Positions 22,735 through 31,253 of a stretch of 64,000 nucleotides of DNA are shown piece by piece. The notes beneath the pieces were generated by a model that ran no database searches, was not told the DNA's origin, and was given only the letters and a program-made list of their open reading frames with translations. The stretch's first letter is position 1; each line of letters starts with the position of its first letter. Position numbers and translations under genes: made by a program. Source of the DNA: Bacteroidota bacterium (GTDB lineage Bacteria > Bacteroidota > Bacteroidia > Chitinophagales > Saprospiraceae); NCBI GenBank assembly GCA_963169455.1, contig CAUJDW010000111.1, positions 1 through 64,000 on the forward strand, read 5' to 3'.

Positions 22735-24345
22735 ATGAAAATATCCAACATCAGTTTTTCCCTTGCCAATCCCCACCCCCGCGCCCTGGATGGCGTTCAG
22801 AAGCTCGGGCTGGGGCTGGCGGCCCTGGCGATGCTCATTTTGCTGCTGGCATTTCTCCATGTAAGCCTGCCGTCGCAGGGCGTATTTCTGGCGGCGTCTC
22901 TGGCCCTTTTCCTGGCGGGCGCCCTGGTTTTTTCCTGGCGAACCTACCTGAGCAGGCCGGCGGGCATCAGGAATGATGGCATCTGGTTCAGCACCCTGAC
23001 AAACGGCGGTTTGTGGGGCTGGATGTTCGGCATTTTTTTAACCGGGTTTTACATTTTGCTCTATTTTTTCCCGGCTGTTTTGGGGCTTGGCGCGGGCGGC
23101 GCTGCGAATTCGGGGCTGGTGGCCCTGTTCGACCCGTTCAGCCTGCTGCTGAAGGGCCAGCCGGCCAGCCAGTGGTTCGTTTACGGCGCGCTTTACACCC
23201 TGGCCATCCTGGCTATGGGCGGCAGGTTCCTGTTCAAATACCGGCACAACCGCTACCAGGTGTTACGCACCCTTTCCGTAATGTTCTTCCAGGCGGGCTT
23301 CGCCTTTTTTATACCCGAACTGATGGAAGGGCTGAACAGTGATCTGGCTACCCGGTGGTTTGATAAGGATGTGAAAAATATGTGGCCGCTGGACTACGAC
23401 TTTTTCGATAAATGGCATGTGGATAACATGCTGAACGGAGGGTTCATCGGGTTATTTATGTTCGCCTTCGGGCTTCTTATGATTTTCGTTGTTTCGCCTT
23501 ACCTGACCTACCGCTATGGCAAGCGCTGGTATTGTTCCTGGGTTTGCGGCTGCGGCGGGCTGGCTGAGACGGCGGGCGACCCCTTCCGGCAGCTCTCCGG
23601 CAAGTCGCTCTCCGCCTGGCGGATCGAGCGCTGGGTGATCCACCTCGTCCTGCTGCTTTCGGTGCTGATGACGATTGCCGTAGTTTACAGCTACCTTGGC
23701 GTCAACCCGGAAAAGTATTACCTCACCCGCCGGAGCTTCACCTGGATTGCGGCCGGGCTTCTGGCAGGGCTGGGCTTGCTGACGGCGCTGCTTCAGCGAA
23801 AATTTGGCGGGCTGCGCAGAAACATGGTTTACATCATGGCGGGCCTGGGCGTGCTGATCGCCGCAGTGGTATTGATCAACCACTATTCGGGAGAAAAACA
23901 CATCCTTTTTATACCGGCTTCCGGGCTGAAATCCTTTTATGGCTTTTACATCGGAGCTATTTTCTCCGGAGTGGTTGGCGTCGGGTTCTATCCCCTGCTG
24001 GGCAGCCGGGTGTGGTGCCGTTTCGGCTGCCCCATGGCGGCCATACTGGGCATTCAGCAGCGCTTGTTTTCCCGCTTCCGGATAACCACCAACGGGGGCC
24101 AGTGCATCAGCTGCGGCAATTGTTCCACCTATTGTGAAATGGGCATCGACGTGCGCTGGTATGCACAGCGCGGGCAGGACATCGTCCGGGCCTCCTGCGT
24201 GGGTTGCGGCATCTGCTCGGCCGTGTGCCCGCGGGGCGTGTTGCGGCTGGAAAACAGCAGCGCCGATGTGCAGGAGCGCACAGAGGCGGTGCGCGCTATC
24301 CACATCGCTGAAAACCGCTTACCCGAAATCCGGGCAGAGGTATAA
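22735..24345 (+). CDS. Polytopic membrane iron-sulfur protein (NosR/NapH-like polyferredoxin)
   Basis: 536 residues with about eight to ten hydrophobic helices. Two Cys clusters typical of the NapH/NosR/RdxA group lie at helix ends: YCSWVCGCGGLAET (about 268) and WCRFGCPMAAILG (about 427). They are followed by two ferredoxin-type 4Fe-4S motifs, CISCGNCSTYCEMGID (about 458) and CVGCGICSAVCPRG (about 488). Such proteins pass electrons between the quinone pool, cytosolic donors and periplasmic reductases. The first cluster reads CSWVCGCGG in place of the usual CxxxCP. Paired with the upstream FAD enzyme; the terminal acceptor is not in the window. Confidence 0.9.
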   Translation: MKISNISFSLANPHPRALDGVQKLGLGLAALAMLILLLAFLHVSLPSQGVFLAASLALFLAGALVFSWRTYLSRPAGIRNDGIWFSTLTNGGLWGWMFGIFLTGFYILLYFFPAVLGLGAGGAANSGLVALFDPFSLLLKGQPASQWFVYGALYTLAILAMGGRFLFKYRHNRYQVLRTLSVMFFQAGFAFFIPELMEGLNSDLATRWFDKDVKNMWPLDYDFFDKWHVDNMLNGGFIGLFMFAFGLLMIFVVSPYLTYRYGKRWYCSWVCGCGGLAETAGDPFRQLSGKSLSAWRIERWVIHLVLLLSVLMTIAVVYSYLGVNPEKYYLTRRSFTWIAAGLLAGLGLLTALLQRKFGGLRRNMVYIMAGLGVLIAAVVLINHYSGEKHILFIPASGLKSFYGFYIGAIFSGVVGVGFYPLLGSRVWCRFGCPMAAILGIQQRLFSRFRITTNGGQCISCGNCSTYCEMGIDVRWYAQRGQDIVRASCVGCGICSAVCPRGVLRLENSSADVQERTEAVRAIHIAENRLPEIRAEV

Positions 24346-24604
24346 CGCCTGGCCGGCCTTTGGGTCGGGCCGTAGAATAGGTATCGTTTTTGAAAGGGCG
24401 CCAAACGAACTGAACAGGCTATACCGGCGGAAGGCCTTATGTTCGAAAGCCGGAGTTTGGCAAAAAGAGGATGGGGCGGCAGTTCATGGGATTGAATTGG
24501 CGAACGGTGAACAGCCTCTCTTTGCTATTCTACCGCCCATCCGGTTTTTGGGTTGTGTGGCGGGTTTTCCGGGCTGGGGGTTTCTGAGAAACCAGAACCA
24601 CCCC

Positions 24605-25246
24605 TTATGCTCTGCGGCAGACCTCCACGTAGGCGCTGGCGCCGGGTTGCTGCAGCATGTTGGCCAGCATTTCCTTGGCGCGAAACAACTGGGCTTTTAC
24701 GGTGCCGAGGGGGATATCCAGTTCTTCGGCGATTTCTTCGTAGCTCAGTTCCTCGAAATAGCGCAATTCGATCATCAGGCGGTATTTGCCGTTGAGCTGG
24801 CTGAGCAGCCTGCGCATCATCTGGATGCGCTGGTTGCGGATGATCTCCTCCTCGGGGTCGAGGATAGCCGCCTTGAGGTTGCTGGAATAGTCGCTGCTGC
24901 TTTCACCATCAATAGGTTCGTCGATGGAGTAGAGGTTCAGGCGCTTTTTGCGAATATAGTCGATGCCGTTGTTGATGGCGATGCGGAACAGCCAGGTGCT
25001 GAAGGCGTAACGCGGCACGTAGCTGGACAGCTTGGCGAAGGCTTTGCCGAAAGCTTCAATGGTCAGGTCATCGGCGTCATCGCGGTTGTTGTTGACCATT
25101 TTCAGCATCATGTGGTAAATGGGGTTGCGGTAGCGCTCCATGAGGATGGCATAGGCCCTCTGGTCGCCCTGGATCGCCTTTTTGACGATGCTGTAATCAT
25201 CCAGCGCGCGCTGGGAGGTAATGGTGGTTTGTACTGCTACTTCCAT
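24605..25246 (-). CDS. ECF-type RNA polymerase sigma factor
   Basis: 213 residues from ATG 25246. Region 2 is seen in YRNPIYHMMLKMVNNNRDDADDL through FSTWLFRIAINNGIDYIRKK; region 4 is seen in YFEELSYEEIAEELDIPLGT, then VKAQLFRAKEMLANML, a helix-turn-helix for the -35 element. A longer acidic linker separates them. It would direct RNA polymerase to a stress or envelope regulon. Its start overlaps the end of the glycosyltransferase gene by 10 bases, so translation is probably coupled. No anti-sigma gene adjoins it. Confidence 0.93.
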   Translation of the reverse strand: MEVAVQTTITSQRALDDYSIVKKAIQGDQRAYAILMERYRNPIYHMMLKMVNNNRDDADDLTIEAFGKAFAKLSSYVPRYAFSTWLFRIAINNGIDYIRKKRLNLYSIDEPIDGESSSDYSSNLKAAILDPEEEIIRNQRIQMMRRLLSQLNGKYRLMIELRYFEELSYEEIAEELDIPLGTVKAQLFRAKEMLANMLQQPGASAYVEVCRRA

Positions 25247-26325
25247 GATTCCTTTGATTTGAAAAGCGCTGGCGCGAAGACGAGGTAGAAGAAGACGTAC
25301 AAAGCATCGAGCAATGGAACCCACCTGATCAAAGAAGTATCGTGCAGTTTTCTCAGAATCAGTGCGTACATCGCAGAGGCTACCCCTATCCGTGCCAGAT
25401 AGTTAAGTAATACGATTAAATCCAGATTGTGAAAAAGGATCAAGGCGAAACCAAAGGCGTAGTGCCCGAAATGGCTGGCGGACAGCAGCCCGAGGGCCAA
25501 CTGATGCACTGCACGGTAACGGGCGCCGGTGGTCAAATGCCTTGACTTCTGGCGGTAGTAGCCTCCCCAAGTGTCCTTGGGTTTTGAATAGACGAATGCG
25601 AGCGGTGACAAAATCACCTGGTTGTTGCGCCGCGTAGCCACCTGGTTGATGAACAGATCATCGTCGCCCGATGCTACATCGGCATGTGTTGCGAAACCTC
25701 CGGACTCATGAAACAGAGATTTGCGGTACACAAGATTTCGCCCTACTCCCATGTAGGGCAATCCCACTAAAGCAAAGGAAAGAAATTGGGTAGCAGAATA
25801 GACGGTCTCAAAGCGAATAAAGGCATTCAGTATGCCTTTCCCACGAAAATAAGGGCTGTATCCTAATCCGATCTTTACCCGGCCCCTGACGAATGCTTGC
25901 ATGTGCTCCACCCACTTGGAGCTTGCCGGGCGGCAATCGGCGTCGGACAATAAAACGATTTCAAAGCGGGCGGCTTCAATGCCCCTGGTTAAAGCCTCTT
26001 TTTTACCTGGAGAAGTGTCAGCGCTAACGCTAACATGGCGCAATATGGGAGTTTTTTTCTGAATATCCAAGAGTACCTCCAAAGTTTTGTCGGAAGAATT
26101 GTCATTGACCACAATTACTTCGTACTCCGGGTAGTCCTGCGATAGGAAATAAGGCAGGTTCTGGCGCAGGTTTTCGGCTTCATTGCGGGCGCAGATGATG
26201 ACGGAAACACCCTCCTTTATTTCATCCGGCAGGGGGGGCTGGCGGTAAAAAGCGAGGCGGGAAAAGGCGAACAGCCAGTAGAACAGCTGCAGCCCGGTGC
26301 AGGCCAGGAAGAGATAAAGCAGCAT
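25237..26325 (-). CDS. Family 2 glycosyltransferase, membrane-bound
   Basis: 362 residues from ATG 26325 (a TTG six codons upstream is less likely). An N-terminal membrane helix is followed by a GT-A domain: VSVIICARNEAENLRQNLP, VIVVNDNSSDKTLEV, a DxD-like LLSDADCRPAS and a later QxxRW-like region (YRQKSRHLTTG). Two or three hydrophobic helices close the protein. Such enzymes add a sugar from a nucleotide donor to a lipid or polysaccharide. It sits between an acyltransferase and an ECF sigma factor in the lpxK operon, which suggests an envelope glycolipid product. Confidence 0.9.
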   Translation of the reverse strand: MLLYLFLACTGLQLFYWLFAFSRLAFYRQPPLPDEIKEGVSVIICARNEAENLRQNLPYFLSQDYPEYEVIVVNDNSSDKTLEVLLDIQKKTPILRHVSVSADTSPGKKEALTRGIEAARFEIVLLSDADCRPASSKWVEHMQAFVRGRVKIGLGYSPYFRGKGILNAFIRFETVYSATQFLSFALVGLPYMGVGRNLVYRKSLFHESGGFATHADVASGDDDLFINQVATRRNNQVILSPLAFVYSKPKDTWGGYYRQKSRHLTTGARYRAVHQLALGLLSASHFGHYAFGFALILFHNLDLIVLLNYLARIGVASAMYALILRKLHDTSLIRWVPLLDALYVFFYLVFAPALFKSKESWK

Positions 26326-26358
26326 ATCGGTTGAGCCTGCCAATATATTTGAGTTTCG

Positions 26359-27639
26359 TCAGGTGATTTTTTCCAGTATCTCCGCCCGAAGTTCCCGCAA
26401 TTGGGCGGCCTGCGTTTTATGGCGCCGCAGCCGGAGGTAGTTCAACACCCGCCCCTGATGCCGGTGGTAGCGCCAGGCGAGCAATCCGGCGGGCAGCAGG
26501 CTGGCCAGGTAGAGCAAAGCAGTGTAGCCGTCGTACAGCAGGTACACCAGGCGGGCCTGCAGGAGGTAAAAAAGGGGAAAGGTGATCAGGCCCACCAGGA
26601 TTTTGACCGTGCTGTCGTAGCCGATGTAAAGCTTGAGTTTCCGATTGAGCCACTGGGGCAGGAAGGCAGCCGGAAAATTGTTCGTCATGCCGTAGAGGTA
26701 GAAGGGGAAAAACAGGATGAGCCCAACCAGGTGCAGGGCCAGCGGCCTGGGCGGGCGGGCCAGGGCGGCGTCATCCGTGCGCAGCTCCCGGAGTTTTTCG
26801 AAGTAGGCGGCCACCTTGCCGGTGAAGGCCTGATATGCCGCTGGGGCCTCGTCAGCCCATTCCCGCAGCTTCCCGATCAGGTTTCTGGTGCGCGAAAAAT
26901 GCAGCGGCTCGGCGACGGGCTGTTCGTTGCGAAGCATCGTTTCCAGGCGGGCGGCCAAAACATCCTCCTCCTCATCGCGGGTGTCGATGATGAGTTCCCG
27001 CAGGCGCTCGGTGAGGTCTGCAGTGAGCGTTCGGGATGCTTTAACAGGATCGGCCTGATAGGCATCCTGGTAATCCCTGATCCATATCGGCTCCCCCACC
27101 TTGAGCGTGACCCGGCTTCCGAAGCGGTGGGGCGCCTCGTAGGACAAGCCCACCGGCACGATGCTCAGCCCCAGCCCGAACCCCTGCTGGTTTTCCGCAC
27201 TCAGCGCAATGCGCGCCGTTCCCGTTTTGAGCAGCCTCAGGCGGCGTTCGATAAAACTATAGCCCTCCGGAGCAATGTACAGGCAGCCGCCCTTGCCCAG
27301 AAATTCATCACAGCGCGCAAAGGCCTCCCGGTTGTTGAGGGGCCTGCCGTTGGTGTCTTCGGGCCGCTCGATGGGGATGCAGAAGAAGGTGTTGAAAAAC
27401 CAGTTGCCGAGGCGGGTGCTGAACAGGCTGGCATTGGCCAGGAAGTGCACGGTCATAGGAGACTGTTCAACCGCGTTGAGCGGGTCCAGCAGGGTGTTGG
27501 GATGGTTCGACACCACAATGGCCGGCCGCCTGAAATGCAGGCCCCCGCGATTGATAAAAGTGCGCCGGTAATACAGGTTCAGGCATATCCTGACAACCAA
27601 TCTGAGGAAGCGGTAGAGGAGGTATAGTATCGGGTTCAA
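26359..27639 (-). CDS. PlsC-like 1-acylglycerol-3-phosphate acyltransferase family protein
   Basis: 426 residues if it begins at the TTG at 27639, directly after the lpxK stop; longer frames run through lpxK and are rejected. The acyltransferase motifs are VVSNHPNTLLDP (NHxxxxD), IPIERPED, GCLYIAPEGYSF (usually PEGTRS) and SIVPVGLSYE. Two hydrophobic segments follow in the C-terminal half, with a helical stretch between. It transfers an acyl chain to a glycerophosphate-like or lipid A-like acceptor; the context with lpxK and a glycosyltransferase points to envelope lipids. It lies 33 bases before the glycosyltransferase ATG. Confidence 0.85.
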   Translation of the reverse strand: MNPILYLLYRFLRLVVRICLNLYYRRTFINRGGLHFRRPAIVVSNHPNTLLDPLNAVEQSPMTVHFLANASLFSTRLGNWFFNTFFCIPIERPEDTNGRPLNNREAFARCDEFLGKGGCLYIAPEGYSFIERRLRLLKTGTARIALSAENQQGFGLGLSIVPVGLSYEAPHRFGSRVTLKVGEPIWIRDYQDAYQADPVKASRTLTADLTERLRELIIDTRDEEEDVLAARLETMLRNEQPVAEPLHFSRTRNLIGKLREWADEAPAAYQAFTGKVAAYFEKLRELRTDDAALARPPRPLALHLVGLILFFPFYLYGMTNNFPAAFLPQWLNRKLKLYIGYDSTVKILVGLITFPLFYLLQARLVYLLYDGYTALLYLASLLPAGLLAWRYHRHQGRVLNYLRLRRHKTQAAQLRELRAEILEKIT

Positions 27640-27641
27640 GT

Positions 27642-28706
27642 TCAGGCTTTGAAGTTTAATAAAAACCGGCGGACGTCTTCGTCGAAGGCGGGCCCTTCTC
27701 CGAAATGGAAACGCACTTCGGCCGGCACTACGAAAACCGGCAGCCGGTGTTCGATCAGATAGCTCCGGTGCAACTCCAGCCGCATGGCGTCCTTTTCCGT
27801 CGTGAGTATGGCCTTGCTGGCGGACTCCATGCGGTCGAAACTGGCTTTGAGCTGCCCGACATCGTATTTGGAGAAATAATGGTGGTCTTCGTATTCCATA
27901 ACCTGCAGCGAACCGGCCTGTTCTTCCAGGTAAGTGAGCAGGTAATCCGTATTGGCGATGGCGGAAATGAGCAGGGCGTCGGTATCCGGCTTCAGCTCGA
28001 TGCGATAGTTCGGGTTGAGGATATAGTAGGGATGGCCGTATGAATAGTAAGAAAAGTAAACTTTCTGGTGGGGCAGAGGCCTGATCTCCTCCAGGAAGCG
28101 CCCGCGTTCTTCGGGCTGTAGTCCGGGCGGGCACTTGGTGATGATGATGATATCGGCCCGGCGGTAGGCGGAGCGCCATTCGCGCAGGCGGCCCGAGGGC
28201 AGCAGGTAGTCGCGGGTAAAAGGCCGGCTGTACTCGGTCAGCAGGATGTTCAGGCCGGGTTTAATGGAACGGTGCTGGAAGGCGTCGTCAAGCAGGATGG
28301 CCTGAAGCCCGGGCCTGTCCATCAGCATCTTGGGGATGGCGAAGGTGCGGCTTTCTGAAACAGCCACCATGATGTCGGGAAATTTCCTTTTGAACTGCAG
28401 GGGTTCGTCCCCGGCCTGCTCGGCAGTCATGCGGGGCGTGATTTCGAGGTACCCCCGGGTCTTGCGCCGGTAGCCCCGGCTGAGGGTGGCCACTTCGATG
28501 TAGTCCTTCAGCAGGCGGATCAGGTATTCGATATGCGGCGTTTTTCCGGCCCCGCCCACCGACAGGTTGCCCACCGAAATGAGGGGCACGTTGAACTCCA
28601 CCCCCTTCAGCAGCCCGCGGCTGTAGAAGAAATTGCGGAGGCTTATCCCGATGCCGTATAGCAGGGAGAAAGGGGATAACAGTATCTGTACCAGGAAACG
28701 TTGCAT
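27642..28706 (-). CDS. lpxK: Tetraacyldisaccharide 4'-kinase LpxK
   Basis: 354 residues from ATG 28706 (an adjacent ATG at 28709 is equally possible; a TTG further up falls inside the promoter). One N-terminal membrane helix is followed by VGNLSVGGAGKTP (46-57), the LpxK-type P-loop, then LSRGYRRKTRG, AILLDDAFQHRSI and LLTEYSRPFTRDYLLPSGRLRE. LpxK phosphorylates the 4' position of the lipid A disaccharide at the inner membrane. It leads the lpxK-acyltransferase-glycosyltransferase-sigma operon. Confidence 0.95.
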   Translation of the reverse strand: MQRFLVQILLSPFSLLYGIGISLRNFFYSRGLLKGVEFNVPLISVGNLSVGGAGKTPHIEYLIRLLKDYIEVATLSRGYRRKTRGYLEITPRMTAEQAGDEPLQFKRKFPDIMVAVSESRTFAIPKMLMDRPGLQAILLDDAFQHRSIKPGLNILLTEYSRPFTRDYLLPSGRLREWRSAYRRADIIIITKCPPGLQPEERGRFLEEIRPLPHQKVYFSYYSYGHPYYILNPNYRIELKPDTDALLISAIANTDYLLTYLEEQAGSLQVMEYEDHHYFSKYDVGQLKASFDRMESASKAILTTEKDAMRLELHRSYLIEHRLPVFVVPAEVRFHFGEGPAFDEDVRRFLLNFKA

Positions 28707-28715
28707 CATACGCAG

Positions 28716-28723
28716 CAAAAGTA
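28716..28723 (-). promoter_or_regulatory. TAnnTTTG promoter element of the lpxK operon
   Basis: Minus-strand TACTTTTG fits the -7 consensus. Transcription would start within a few bases of the lpxK ATG, implying a leaderless or nearly leaderless message if this element is used. Confidence 0.4.
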
Positions 28724-28756
28724 AGGATTTATCCCATTTCTCTGTTTCTTTGCCTT

Positions 28757-29488
28757 ATGAAAGCCATGTTATTCGCCGCCGGGCTGGGCGCCCGCCTCCG
28801 CCCGCTGACCGACTCCAGGCCCAAAGCCCTGGCCGAGGTGGGCGGCATGCCCCTGCTGGAAATCGCCATTCGCCGGCTGATGTATTTCGGCTGCCGGGAC
28901 ATTATGGTCAACATCCACCACTTCGGGCAGCAGATACTGGACTTCCTGGAAGCCAATGGGAATTTCGGAGCCAACATAACCATCTCCGATGAACGCGATC
29001 TGTTGCTCGATACCGGAGGCGGCCTGAAAAAGGCGGCCTGGTTTTTCCAGGACGCCCCTTTTCTGGTGCACAATACGGACATACTTTCCAATATCAACCT
29101 GCAGGCCTTCCATGAGGCCCACCTTCGGGCCGGCGCCCTGGCCAACCTTGCCGTCCGGCAGCGCCAGAGCTCCCGCTACCTGCTTTTCGATGACGGCGGG
29201 CGCCTGTCCGGCTGGCGCAACGCCAACACCGGCGAGGAGCGCATCTGCAGGGAAGGAGGAGTCCATCACCCTCTGGCTTTCAGCGGCATCTGCGTGCTCA
29301 GCCCCGCTATTTTTTCCTTCATGCCTGACGAGGAGGTTTTCTCCATTATCGACCTCTTCCTCCGGGCCGGGCAAACGGAAACCATTCTCGCCTACCGGCA
29401 CGATGATTCGCTTTGGCTGGACGTTGGCAGGCCCCAGGCCCTGGAGCAGGCGGAAGCATTGATCGGGCAGATAGCATTGAGTATGTAA
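28757..29488 (+). CDS. Sugar-phosphate nucleotidyltransferase, MurNAc-1-P uridylyltransferase-like
   Basis: 243 residues. The N terminus is the nucleotidyltransferase signature MKAMLFAAGLGARLRPLTD followed by SRPKAL, binding the NTP and Mg. The acceptor and metal motif HNTDI lies near residue 105 and VHHPLAFSGICVL near 170. Length and motifs fit the MurU / NDP-sugar pyrophosphorylase group; MurU recycles peptidoglycan by making UDP-MurNAc. It is divergent from lpxK with 50 bases between, and convergent with the DUF2851 gene. Confidence 0.88.
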   Translation: MKAMLFAAGLGARLRPLTDSRPKALAEVGGMPLLEIAIRRLMYFGCRDIMVNIHHFGQQILDFLEANGNFGANITISDERDLLLDTGGGLKKAAWFFQDAPFLVHNTDILSNINLQAFHEAHLRAGALANLAVRQRQSSRYLLFDDGGRLSGWRNANTGEERICREGGVHHPLAFSGICVLSPAIFSFMPDEEVFSIIDLFLRAGQTETILAYRHDDSLWLDVGRPQALEQAEALIGQIALSM

Positions 29489-29504
29489 AAGGGCGCCCGA
29501 ATGC

Positions 29505-29556
29505 AGTGCGTACTGGTACGGAGGGTTGTGGGCAGTATGCAGTGGGCAGTTCTGTT
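29505..29556. repeat. Short-word repeat in a convergent spacer
   Basis: The words cagtgcgtactggtacgg and gggcagtatgcagtgggcag are short imperfect repeats of one another between the nucleotidyltransferase and DUF2851 genes. The gtactggtac core is palindromic. No function is evident. Confidence 0.4.
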
Positions 29557-29637
29557 CATGCCCTGGTTTTCAATGCGTAGCCCCGTAAAGTATTCCCTCT
29601 TTATTTAATTCCGGCAGCATCAGGTGGTTTGGCCATG

Positions 29638-30906
29638 TTACTTCAAAATCGCATTTCCGATCGCGCACTCCAGGCAGCGCCTGTGATCGCAGTATTCATT
29701 CTTCAGTTGAAGCAGGGCCTGGGTGTGGAAGGCCGAGTCGGCGGGCATGCTTAGCTCTTTCCAGCGGCTGATGACGGCGTTGTTTTCCGGGCGGAGGTTC
29801 TCCAGGAATTCCAGGGCTTTCTCCTGGAAGCGGGTTTCTCCTTTTCGCTGGCCGTATAGGAAGAGGAAAGGCGCGATGGTATTGATGACGATGAGGTGGA
29901 TGGTGTCTCTTCCCAGCGCTTTCTGCTTCCTGGGGGATTCCTTTCCGAAGGAATAGTGTGTCCACCAGTAGTTGGAGAGTTTGACATCGAAGAGGTTCTC
30001 CACCTCCCGGATATTGCGGGCTGCCAGGGCTTTGCTGAACATGCTGCTCGCCTGAAAACAGAGGGCCGCCAGCTGGGCGATCCGGATGGTGGGAAAATTG
30101 GCGGGCCGCAGGCGCAGGAACTTCCAGCTTACCGCGGGGATGGGCGCCAGTTGGTATTTTTTCTGCAGGAAGCGGTACTCCCGTTGAAGGCTCAGGGGGT
30201 ATTCCTCTTCGAAGGGCCCCTGCAACAGGCCCGACTGCCCGAAGAGCAGGGCCTCCATCTGGAAAAGGCTGTTGCGGTGTTTGCCCAGCAGCAACAGGGG
30301 CGTGTTGCGGGCCAGGAGGAACATCGGCTCGGCGTTGACCCTGGCGCCGAAGCTGCGGGCGAGCGACTGGTAGAAGCTCTCCTCCCAGTTTTCCTTGTTG
30401 TTTTCCAGTTCCCGGGCGATAGACCTGGCTTTGTGTTCCAGCCGCTCGGCGGCCAGCCGCCCGAGCCAGAGCTTGCGCGTCAGCTCATGCACCCCGGGCA
30501 GTTGGGCCTCGCAGGGCGCCCAGGATTCTTCGTGCAGCAGCCGCAGGTAGTGCGCCGCCAGCTTTTTCGGAATACGCTTTTTCATTTCCAGGCAGGGAAT
30601 GGGCTCCCCGTTGCCGCGGGTAACCGGCTGGTCTTCTTCCAGGACGACGTGCAGGATGACGTTGTTGTAGGCTTCATCTGACTGGTGGTTGTGCAGGAAC
30701 CAGTCGGAGGACTTGAGGTGCATTTCCACATTGCCCGCCCAGAGGGTATCGCCAATCCGGATGCGGGCGTTGAGAAAATCGGGGCCGGCGTGGGTGTTGT
30801 ACAACCCCGGTTGCAAAATCTCGATTGCCTGGTTGGCCGTAGTAACCAGGCCCGCGCGCTCGAAGCGCTGCATGCGCCAGACGTAGTGGAGCAAATCTTC
30901 CTTCAT
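29638..30906 (-). CDS. DUF2851 family protein
   Basis: 422 residues, typical of the DUF2851 family of Bacteroidota. Recognisable conserved parts are the N terminus MKEDLLHYVWRMQRF, the segment NTHAGPDFLNARIRIG with GNVEMHLKSSDWFLHNH (residues 37-73), VILHVVLEED, and a cysteine-rich C terminus (CDHRRCLECAIG). The GPDF-N-H and E-H residues look like a metal or nuclease-like centre, but no activity is established. No signal peptide is present, so it should be cytosolic. It is transcribed alone. Confidence 0.88.
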   Translation of the reverse strand: MKEDLLHYVWRMQRFERAGLVTTANQAIEILQPGLYNTHAGPDFLNARIRIGDTLWAGNVEMHLKSSDWFLHNHQSDEAYNNVILHVVLEEDQPVTRGNGEPIPCLEMKKRIPKKLAAHYLRLLHEESWAPCEAQLPGVHELTRKLWLGRLAAERLEHKARSIARELENNKENWEESFYQSLARSFGARVNAEPMFLLARNTPLLLLGKHRNSLFQMEALLFGQSGLLQGPFEEEYPLSLQREYRFLQKKYQLAPIPAVSWKFLRLRPANFPTIRIAQLAALCFQASSMFSKALAARNIREVENLFDVKLSNYWWTHYSFGKESPRKQKALGRDTIHLIVINTIAPFLFLYGQRKGETRFQEKALEFLENLRPENNAVISRWKELSMPADSAFHTQALLQLKNEYCDHRRCLECAIGNAILK

Positions 30907-31253
30907 GGCGATTCTGGGTTTTGCGGTCTTGATGCCTCCAAATTGCCCGAAAAAAAAGATGCTTCAAAGCGGCTTACCCGATCTTACCCAACTTTACCCA
31001 CTTTTACTCATTGGGTTGAGGTTTCTGGCCCCTCGTTTCTCGTTTCTGGTTGCAGGTTGCAGGTTTCAGGGGTTGCCGCAGGCTCACCTCGTCTCCCAGT
31101 CTCCATTGGGTGTTACAGGTTGCAGGTTACAGGTTCAGGTTTCAGGTTTGAGGTTCCCCTGATAACCAGGCTTTTACTGGGGTGTCGACACAGTTATTTG
31201 AAGGCCATACAGCCCTTCATCAGTCCGGCTGCCGCCGGGCCCGGCTGAATGGC
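30907..31253. other. Gene-free spacer carrying short-word and dispersed repeats
   Basis: No credible gene lies in these 347 bases. They contain a tttaccc-type word run (about 30980-31010) and the dispersed repeat described at 31050-31155. Confidence 0.6.
31050..31155. repeat. Dispersed repeat, copy A
   Basis: It is built of caggtt/tttcaggt words around the core ggggttgccgcaggctcacc and ctccattgggtgtt. The same core in the same order occurs at 62021-62130, with point changes and a 15-17 base insertion there, so the two are copies of one element. Confidence 0.75.

Noticed and set aside
24346..24604. A gene in the convergent spacer after the polyferredoxin
   Set aside because: Only frames without family features; a small gaaacc hairpin near 24585 is too weak to call a terminator.
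26359..28179. A 606-codon version of the acyltransferase
   Set aside because: The first 180 codons overlap lpxK out of frame and are Arg/Pro-rich; the family opening starts at 27639.
31050..31155. Small peptide gene within the dispersed repeat (CRLQVSG-like frame shared with 62 kb)
   Set aside because: The similarity follows from the repeated caggtt words; there is no ribosome site, and other frames are equally open.
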